Position numbers and translations under genes: made by a program
Part shown: positions 56,767 through 64,000 of the stretch, piece by piece
Layout: each line of letters starts with the position of its first letter
Numbering within the stretch: position 1 is the stretch's first letter
Notes under the pieces: model-generated
What the model saw: only the letters and a program-made list of their open reading frames with translations
Databases searched by the model: none
Told to the model about the DNA's origin: nothing
NCBI GenBank assembly: GCA_023374025.1
Contig: SIJG01000009.1
Span: 1,553,558 to 1,617,557, forward strand
Direction of reading: 5' to 3'
Length of the DNA: 64,000 bases
Source of the DNA: Heterodera schachtii
Lineage: Eukaryota > Nematoda > Chromadorea > Rhabditida > Heteroderidae

Positions 56767-58615
56767 ATTTAAATTACATTAGTTAAATTAGTTGCATTTA
56801 ATCCAACTTATAAAGTTTTGTATTTTCTTTACATTTATAAATTTCAATTTTGCATTAAGTCATCTTTGGGGATGTCATAAAAATTAATTTAATATGTTTA
56901 TCGTTGATTAATTTTTTATTTGAGCTGCGCATTGTCCATACGAGAATAAAAGTCGCGTATCTGCTCATCGCATCGTCACGATATGACGGCACCACTCGTT
57001 GTGAATGTTACTGTATCCCTTAACAATTTTCATAAATGGAAAATGAGATTTTCATCTATCTAGCTTTAAGAAAAAATTATTAATTTATTTAATCTTTTCG
57101 GTTCAACAATTTTGAATTCAATTGATGGGAGGATCATATTTAATATTTGGGTTTTAACATTAACAGATTATATTTTTTGTTATGCTTATGTTTGTATTTA
57201 ACAGATTCCATTTTTGGATATTTCTTAATTTAAAGTCAACTAATTTTTTTAAAATATATTTAATAAATGGATTTAAATGAAATAAACACGATTTATTTAT
57301 TTGTTTGTTTTAATACAGAATAATTGTGGCAAAGATTAAATAATCAAAACTATAAATATAGATGAAAACTTTCTAAATTGTGTGAGTTTATTCCTTTCCA
57401 AACAAAAGTTATTTTTTCTTTTTTAATAATTTGTTTTCATATTAAAATTATTTATATAGATTTGTACTTTTGGAGGCCAATGTCAATTTTATAATTTATT
57501 TTTTCGAATAAAAAAGGTTAATGATATAGATTATATAATTTTTCCGCATATTTTGTTAAATTATTTACCGTTTATTCTTGTATAACATTTGTTCGTCTAA
57601 AAATTTCTTTATCCCTTAACAATTTTCATAAATGGGAAATTAGATGTTCATCTATCTATCTTTAAATAAAAATATTGATTTATTCAATCTCAGTACCAAA
57701 ACATGAGTATTTGAAATTTATATTTTAATGGCAATTATGCATAAAATGCCGATCGAGACACTCTTCTTTACTAATATTTTATAAAATTGTTTTATTTAAA
57801 TCTTCAGACAATAATTAAGTGATTTTTGATAGTGGATAATATAATAATATTCTTAGTTTTTGTTATTTTGTTAAATTTACTATGTTTCCATTCTTAATTA
57901 TGTTTTTTAAGGTTTTTTTTTAATAAATATTTTTTTTTGGTTTAATTTAATTAACTTTTAAATACTTCTCCCGACCGATGCAGCAGTATATGTATTTCCC
58001 TAGAGAAACGCAAGATTGCGTTATTTATTTTTTCTGTATTATGTTAATATATTAGTCATCATTATTCAAAGTGGTGCACACCACGCATTCCGTTTCCCAA
58101 AAGTGTTGGCGCGGTGGCACCATATATTTTTATTTTTAATGCATTTTATAATTGCTGGTTGCTTTTCTTTAAATTTTATATTTGAACTTATAAGTTTGAA
58201 TTCTTTTTTATTGTTGCTTGAAATATAAATAATTATAAATTTTTAAAAAAGTTGGGTTTTAACCGACCGGTACACTCTTCTTTATACAAGGTTAGGGTAA
58301 TTTCACAATAACTTACTACGACAATATTAAAGAAAAATTTGAGAAAATAAAACTTAAAATTTTTTGTCTTTTATTTATTTAATTAAAATTTTTTTTTTTT
58401 CAATTTTTATAAATGATTTCTTTAAATGTTTACACAATTGTTTTTGTAGTTTTTATCACGTAGTTAAATTTACTATGTGTTCATTAATAACTATAATTTT
58501 TTTTTATTTTGGTTGTTTTTTTAATAAATATTTTATTCTTTTGGTTTTATTTAATTAACTTTTAAATTTCTTTTCTTTAATTAAAGTTGATTATTTATTT
58601 ATAGGTCTTCCATTT
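56767..58615. repeat. T-rich intron-like DNA with internal direct duplications
   Basis: About 80 bp at 57015-57095 (tatcccttaacaattttcat onward) recur at 57611-57690. About 110 bp at 57870-57975 recur at 58455-58570. The spacing near 590 bp in both cases suggests a tandem duplication of a larger unit that later diverged. GC-richer islands at 56930-57015 (open on + as ELRIVHTRIKVAYLLIASS) and 58065-58125 were seen but have no clean splice edges. Confidence 0.5.
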
Positions 58616-58800
58616 TTATGCAAAAGCCTAAAATTTTTGCGCACTTTGGGGTTTTTGTGCCTAAAGTGGCAATTTTAGGATTTTCGAAAAAATCCTTAAC
58701 AAAAATGCAATAAAATGAAAAAAAACACCCGTAAGAAATGGCCAAAAAAATTTTCAGAAAATAAACCTCAAAGATTTGAAAATTTGTTTTGGTTTAAAAA
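58616..58800. mobile_element. Fragment of a CCTAAA-word element
   Basis: The text gcaaaagcctaaaatttttg, tttttgtgcctaaagtgg and tgcaataaaatgaaaaaaaa followed by cacccgtaagaa matches the style and module of the degenerate element at 39960-40260. Ends are not preserved. Confidence 0.45.
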
Positions 58801-59615
58801 TTAAATTTGAATGCTTTTGCTTTTGCTTTATAAAGAATAATTTAAGAAATCCCGATCTTTCACGTTGAATGCCACGTTCGGCGTAAAAAAATGCGATGGA
58901 ATAGCTTTTTCGCGTTCTAATCATTTTCAATATATTAATTAATATACTGTAAAATATTAGTTTGTAATTATTTTGTTTATGTAATATATCATTATAAAGC
59001 AAAAAAAAATTTGTTTAACTTTTGCTTATTGGATGATATTTATTCCTATATTTCTTTTGACGGAAAGACTCATTAACATGAATTTAAATAGTAAAAATAT
59101 AGGTTTTGGCAAATAATTTATTTCACACAAAATTCATTTTTTTGTGAATTAATTTTTAAATTTAAGTTTTATTTTTAAGTTCATTATGATAACCAAAAGT
59201 AGCTAAATTGGTTAATAATTTTTTTAATAGTTTTTTCTATTATTATTATATGTTTAAAATTAGGGTTGCTCTCCGACCCCGATCCCCGTCAGCTTAAATT
59301 CTGTATAAATTCAATTTTTTGTTTGGAAAATTTTAAATACTCACTAAAAAATTTTTCTTAAATTTTTAAATGTAATTACGTGCGGATGAATTTATTTATT
59401 TATTACTAATTTGGTGCCATTGATTTATTTCAACTAATTGACTTTTACATTCGATATGATTTTATTATTGTTATAAAAACAAATATCATCGAATATGAAA
59501 AAGAAAAATGTATTTTATATTTAAAAAGCATTTATAAAGTTAAATTTTTTTTTCATTTGTTATATTTTAATTTTTTTATTTTTAAATAAGCCTCGAATAC
59601 GCCCTCGTCTTTCAG
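58801..59615. other. T-rich DNA upstream of GMP synthase exons
   Basis: The N-terminal glutaminase and most of the ATP-pyrophosphatase domain of GMP synthase should precede 59616, but no matching exon was found here. A GC-richer island at 58848-58920 is open on the + strand (IPIFHVECHVRRKKMRWNSF) without a recognisable match. At about 59265-59300 gaccccgatccccgtcagct resembles the terminal part of the element at 63030. Confidence 0.3.
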
Positions 59616-60687
59616 GTGAAAAAGGACAGTCTTATAAAAGCCGTTTCAGTTGGACTTTAATGTGGACAACATTTTTCTGGTGCAGGGAACACTCCGTCCC
59701 GATTTGGTGAACATTTCGCTTTTTATTTATCCGAATTAATTCTTTTCATTGTCAGATTGAAAGTGCCTCTCAATTGGCCAGCGGTTGTGCGGATGTAATC
59801 AAAACGCATCACAACGACAGCGCTTTGTTCGCGAATTCAAAGATTTGGTGAGAGTTTTCGGCGATTGGACAATTTAACTTTGTTTCGATATTTTAGGGCC
59901 GGGTTGTGGAGCCTTTGCAGGAGTTTCACAAGGACGAAGTGCGCGAGTTGGGCCGATCGTTGGGACTGCCCGAACACATCGTCAACAGACACCCATTCCC
60001 CGGGCCCGGGTTGGCCATTCGCATCATTTGCGCCGACGAACCCTTCAAAGTCGAAAGAATTTTTCAATTTCAATTGAATTTTCTTTCCTGGAAGAACATT
60101 TCGACGAAACGCAGCAGCGCGTCAAGGAATATGTCGAGGCATTCGACGACAAACTTTGTGCCATTGTTTACCCATCAAATCCGTCGGTGTGCAGGGCGAC
60201 CGGCGTTCCTATTCGCACGTGGCGGCGGTGTTTACCAAAGACCCGTCGTTGGAGGACATCCCATGGCTGAAACTGGAAGAGTTGGCACGACTGCTGTCCA
60301 ACGAGTGTCACTTCATCAATCGGTTCGACAGAATTAAAAATTATTCCCTTGCATTTTGATATCTTTGTTTTTGTTTTTCTGGCTTTAACTCCTTTTCGTT
60401 TCCATAATTTTAGGGTCGTTTTTGGGTTCAACCTCGGCTACAATATTACACTGATCAATGACATTACAGTAACGCACATCAACGAAGGTACCGTATTCTG
60501 TGATGTTGCCTTTCCATTCGTTTTCGCTTGCCTTTTTTAGGCACTTTGAAACAGCTTCAACAGGCCGATCACATTGTGTACCAAACGCTGTGCGGGTTGG
60601 ACTGGAGAGATCAGCCGAATTCGACGTTAAAGAACACGCTCCATTGTGTTCAACAGGTTCAAATCAGACGACGACGTTTGGTTGGTA
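59616..60687 (+). CDS. GMP synthase (glutamine-hydrolysing), C-terminal part, with frameshifts
   Basis: GMP synthase converts XMP to GMP using ATP and glutamine in the cytosol. Six exon segments match the end of the ATP-pyrophosphatase domain and the dimerisation domain. Exon 1 (59616-59706) ends [11 protein letters not shown]. Exon 2 (59756-59847) reads [20 protein letters not shown]. Exon 3 (59897-60049) reads [15 protein letters not shown] and then [19 protein letters not shown]. Exon 4 (60095-60322) holds [20 protein letters not shown]. Exon 5 (60414-60487) starts at VVFGFNLG. Exon 6 (from 60541) reads [17 protein letters not shown]. Introns of 45-91 nt are GT-AG. Single bases seem missing near 59649, 59828, 60096 and 60175; restoring three of them also restores splice phase in exons 2 and 4. 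The catalytic N-terminal half and the final conserved end are not seen. Either a pseudogene or a real gene with sequencing deletions. Confidence 0.88.
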
Positions 60688-63029
60688 ATTCAAGAAACTA
60701 CTTTCAAAAATCATATTAGGAAATTTTGGAATTTATTGCATGTGTTTTTCAGTCAAAGATTTTTTGGTTGAATGTTTATTTGCAAGAAAAAGTTAAAAAT
60801 TTATCAAAAGTTCCCAAAATTGGTCAAAATTTTTTTCGCAATTCTGGAATAATACGTTTCATACCTGGTAAAAACAATATACATCATTTTGATTGATTTT
60901 AAGTTAAAATAAATTGTTTCTATTTGATATTTTTATTTTTTTTAAATTTAAGTTTGTTCCATTGTTCTCTCTTTCTTTGTTCAATGGCTTTTTCTATCAT
61001 AATAAATGCATTATTTTTTATTGGAATAAAGTCATTTTTTAAATTTTTATATATTATATTATTTTAAATTCAATTTTAAATAAATATATTCTTTTTTTTA
61101 TATTAGTTATCATATTTGATCTCAAGATTTATAACTTTAGTGTAATTTATAAAATGTTTACTCAATTTAATTGGTTTCATTGTAACTTAATTTCCTTATA
61201 CTATTAATTTATTTTGATTGGATAGTTCGAATGTTTTTTATTTTTCGTTAACTAATGAAATGGCAGATTTTTTAAAAACCTCACAAACTTTTCTTTTATA
61301 AAAATATTTTTGAAGATGAAAATTTTCTATCTTCCTTAGCGTCAAAAGTAAATAGTTTTTTAATAAGAATGTTTAATTTATCGTCTTATTCTGTAATATT
61401 TTTCTTGACAATAAATCATGTTCATTAACAGTCGACCTGTTCTGTTATTCGCATCAGGCAATTGCTAAAATCGAACCAACTAAAATCTTTTCTTTTTTTA
61501 TTTAATTTATGTATCTTCAATAAAAATAATTAAATATGATTATCCTGCTAAATTAAAGTTTTTTATGGCTCATTAGATAGGCCAAACAATTGGTTTGCTG
61601 TTTATTTATTTATTGTACTTATATTTGAAATTTTTATGTCAATTTTAAAGTTTTTCAAATAAAAAAATGTTTTAGCTTTTGTTAACTTATACTTGCTTTA
61701 TTTTTTCCAATTTTTATCACATGCAACCTCTATATAATTTGGCGTTGCCCTTTTCCAGAAAACCCCAAAAAATATTCAATAATATAAATAAATTTTTTAT
61801 TAATACTTAATGAATAACTTATTAGGTAGATGAGGTAATGTTTAAAATTTTTAAGTTTTTTTATTATTTTAAAATTTTTCAAATGTTTAAGATGCACAAT
61901 ATTTTCATTGTTTCGTATATAAAAATTAGTTATGCTACAATATAATTTAAGAAATTAATTTAAAGTAATTTGCAAGATTTTTTATAAGCATAATAATTTG
62001 TTCTTTTAATGAACTTAGTTGTTATATTGGATTTGTATATTAGTTTAATTTAAAGACATAATAATCAAAATTTTGGGTTTTATGTTTTTGTATTTTACTG
62101 CTCCCACTTGTGCCGGCAAAAAATGCGGAAATTTAACAAAAAAAAATGTGAATAATTGTTTGCAAATTCTCTAAAATACATTTTTAATCAAAATATGTGT
62201 TATTTATTTATTAAGAATCTTCGATTGAATTAATTATTTAATAATTTAGTTATGTAAGCACAGAAATAATTGCCGATCTCGGATGACATCGACTATTCCA
62301 GACATATCTCGTGGGTTAGCTCTGTTTCATTTACAATAGGCAGGCATTTCTCCACGTTTTGCAAATTTTTAATGTTATTTTACTTTGTAAATAAAATTTG
62401 AATTATTAATTAATAATAATTAATTTAAAAATAATATTTAATAACTTCTCAAAATTATTATTTAATTTTTGTTTTCTCATTTTGAATTATTTTTCGTTAG
62501 ACTTAGTTTAAATTTTTAGGTCCCAGTGCTTAGAATTGTAAAAAAATAAGTTATAATTTTTTCGCTCGTTACTTCATTTAAAAATATTTCTTTTAATTTT
62601 GTTAATTTACATCATTCTGATTTATCCAGTAACTGGAATTTAGATTTTCATTTAAAAAACGATAATAGTAAATTGGTTCAAAAAAAAGAATTAAAATTTC
62701 AAATTAATTTATTACTTGTTTTTAATTTCTAGTTGGCTTTGTAATAGTTTTTAAATTACAAGTTGTTTATTATTAAAAAATTATTCCGACATATTTAATT
62801 ATATTTTATAAATGATAATGGGGAAATTTTGAAAATTTTTGATTCTTCTTTTATCGATCTTTTTTCTAATAATTGTTTTTAAAATAAATTATTTCGATTA
62901 TAGTTCAGCTTTTTATTGAATTGTTATTTTATTTATTTAAATTAAAATAAATTTTTATTTTATCTATAGGACTAATCTATCTATCTTCTTTTTTTCGGCT
63001 TTATAATTTTTATTTTCTCTACTTTGGAA
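60688..63029. other. T-rich DNA after GMP synthase; two islands of interest
   Basis: The last conserved stretch of GMP synthase should lie here if the gene is complete, but it was not recognised. An island at 61430-61490 is open on + (STCSVIRIRQLLKSNQLK, or DLFCYSHQAIAKIEPTK) after an acceptor ending attaacag. Another at 62270-62360 follows gtaagcacag and is open in two frames (SRMTSTIPDISRGLALFHLQ, or LPISDDIDYSRHISW). Either could be a further exon; neither is a clear match. Confidence 0.3.
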
Positions 63030-63303
63030 TAGGGTTGGACTTCCGGCGTCGGGGTTGGAAAAGTCGGGGTTCGGAGTGAAAATTCCCCGACTAAATTTGT
63101 CGGGGTTGGCTGCAGAAATTTAAAAAATTTCGCGGGCAGACACCTTTGTCGGGGGCAAAATTTTCATAAAAAATCGGAAAAAAGATAAAAGAAAAAGTTC
63201 CAGAACAAAAAAGTCTTAAAAACTAATTTAAGTACATTTCCACATTATTTAAAGTGCAATTGACGACTTTCATAAAAAAGCGACATTTCGGGGGCCAACT
63301 CTA
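63030..63303. mobile_element. hAT-like MITE of GTCGGGGTTGG words
   Basis: The ends tagggttgg and ccaactcta are short inverted repeats. The flanking words ctttggaa (63022-63029) and ctttgaaa (63304-63311) are an 8-bp target duplication with one mismatch. The interior repeats gtcggggttgg and its reverse. A fragment with similar text is near 59265. Confidence 0.75.
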
Positions 63304-63569
63304 CTTTGAAATATATTTTGGAATATTACAATAAAATTTTTAATATTCTAATGTTTATTTTTATAATTAATTAATAAACATCAAATAGGAAATGATGTGC
63401 AGTGAAATCAAACTTATGATTTTTCTTATATCTTTTACCGATTTTTTAATTTGCCTTAACCAATTTCAAATATGGTTTTATAAAAATATTTTATATATAC
63501 ATTGGCCTTTTATATAATAATTACTTTCTTTTACCTTTTATTATAATTTTTCAAAATACTAAATAGGCA

Positions 63570-63690
63570 AACACTTGGTTTAGCATTAGTCAATGTTCTT
63601 TGTTCAGGTACTCATCTATCCTTGAACGTTTTATTAAAGAATTATTTTAATAAAAAATTATATGCAATTCGCAGCTTGCACTTTTTATTA
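63570..63690 (+). other. Dispersed conserved block, partner of 35823-35936
   Basis: On the + strand this block repeats the minus-strand block at 35823-35936. The core is acttggtttagcattagtca, continuing to ctatccttgaac, with 5 differences in about 55 nt. Further on both share a cttgcactttttat word. An AG (gcattag) precedes the most conserved part. It could be a paralogous exon or a small RNA. Conservation over 28 kb in two domains of opposite strand bias argues against simple intron drift. Confidence 0.5.
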
Positions 63691-64000
63691 CATTAATTTT
63701 TAAATTTAAATAGAAAATTCTTTAATAAATTAGTTAATTTATTTTAAAACCATGGGCTTTCCAATCCAATAACATCTCCTTGTGTCTGATGATTTTTAAA
63801 TTAAAATCGAAGCCATATCTTTTACCAAACAAAATCATAAATCAAATATATTCAAATCAAAATGTATATCCATATTTTTGTGGACGGGCCCTATTTTAAT
63901 TAATGCTGCAGATCAGACAAACCGATCATTAAAGAATGATGTTCATTGTTTCATCAATATCAAATATATTAACTTTGTCTTTGTAAAATAATATTTTAAA
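63691..64000. other. T-rich DNA, no gene called
   Basis: Two GC-richer patches (63750-63830 and 63880-63960) are visible, without a supported frame before the window ends. Confidence 0.3.

Noticed and set aside
60050..60094. Calling 60050-60094 coding rather than intron in GMP synthase
   Set aside because: It starts GTCGAA, ends GGAAG, is T-rich and has no homology, so a 45-nt intron is the better model, although the following frame then needs one extra base.
1..64000. CRISPR arrays, bacterial operons, rRNA genes or intact tRNA genes
   Set aside because: No regularly spaced direct repeats with unique spacers, no Shine-Dalgarno-led gene clusters, no rRNA-like sequence and no fully folding tRNA were seen.

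Overview
This window looks like AT-rich nuclear DNA of a nematode, most likely a chromadorean. The strongest lineage marker is at 21187-21207: 21 consecutive bases identical to the nematode SL1 spliced leader. A weaker 20/22 copy lies at 11157-11178. Introns of the one recognisable gene are about 45-91 nt, GT-AG, T-rich on the sense strand, and end in TTTTAG or TGTCAG-type acceptors, which fits a nematode. I cannot name the genus.

Layout. About 1-1.45 kb is T-rich on the + strand. From about 1.5 kb to 53.8 kb the + strand is strongly A-rich, so the minus strand is T-rich. From about 54.4 kb to the end the + strand is T-rich again. The only gene I can name, the C-terminal half of GMP synthase (59616-60687, +), has T-rich sense introns. 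By analogy the 50-kb A-rich block would be intron sequence of one or more minus-strand genes that diverge from the right-hand genes near 54 kb. Short GC-richer islands (about 25-140 nt) are scattered through that block. Many read as open frames on the minus strand flanked by AG and GT. I list the best as candidate exons. Their splice phases do not all chain, so some boundaries or frames are wrong, or some islands are not coding. No protein family could be assigned to them.

Internal duplications support function for a few islands. 6683-6718 and 34083-34118 differ mostly at synonymous sites in one frame. A block of about 143 bp at 31130-31272 recurs at 36668-36809 with about 3 differences, while its flanks have drifted. 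A block of about 120 bp at 35823-35936 recurs inverted at 63570-63690.

The rest is dominated by non-autonomous transposons. At least seven have hAT-like ends with 8-bp target duplications (12206-12527, 15885-16841, 26267-27173, 30358-30945, 31916-32146, 56136-56758, 63030-63303). There are foldback elements (3195-3396, 8570-9660, 14240-14763 nested in another element) and a TA-flanked element (14045-15606). A probable LTR-retrotransposon 3' end lies near 18.95-19.25 kb. Most of these elements are built by repeating a short word also present in their own terminal repeats, and unrelated families share internal modules.

The GMP synthase copy needs about four single-base insertions to read through, and three of them also restore the expected splice phase. 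It is therefore either a recent pseudogene or carries uncorrected sequencing deletions. The same errors could corrupt reading frames elsewhere in the window.
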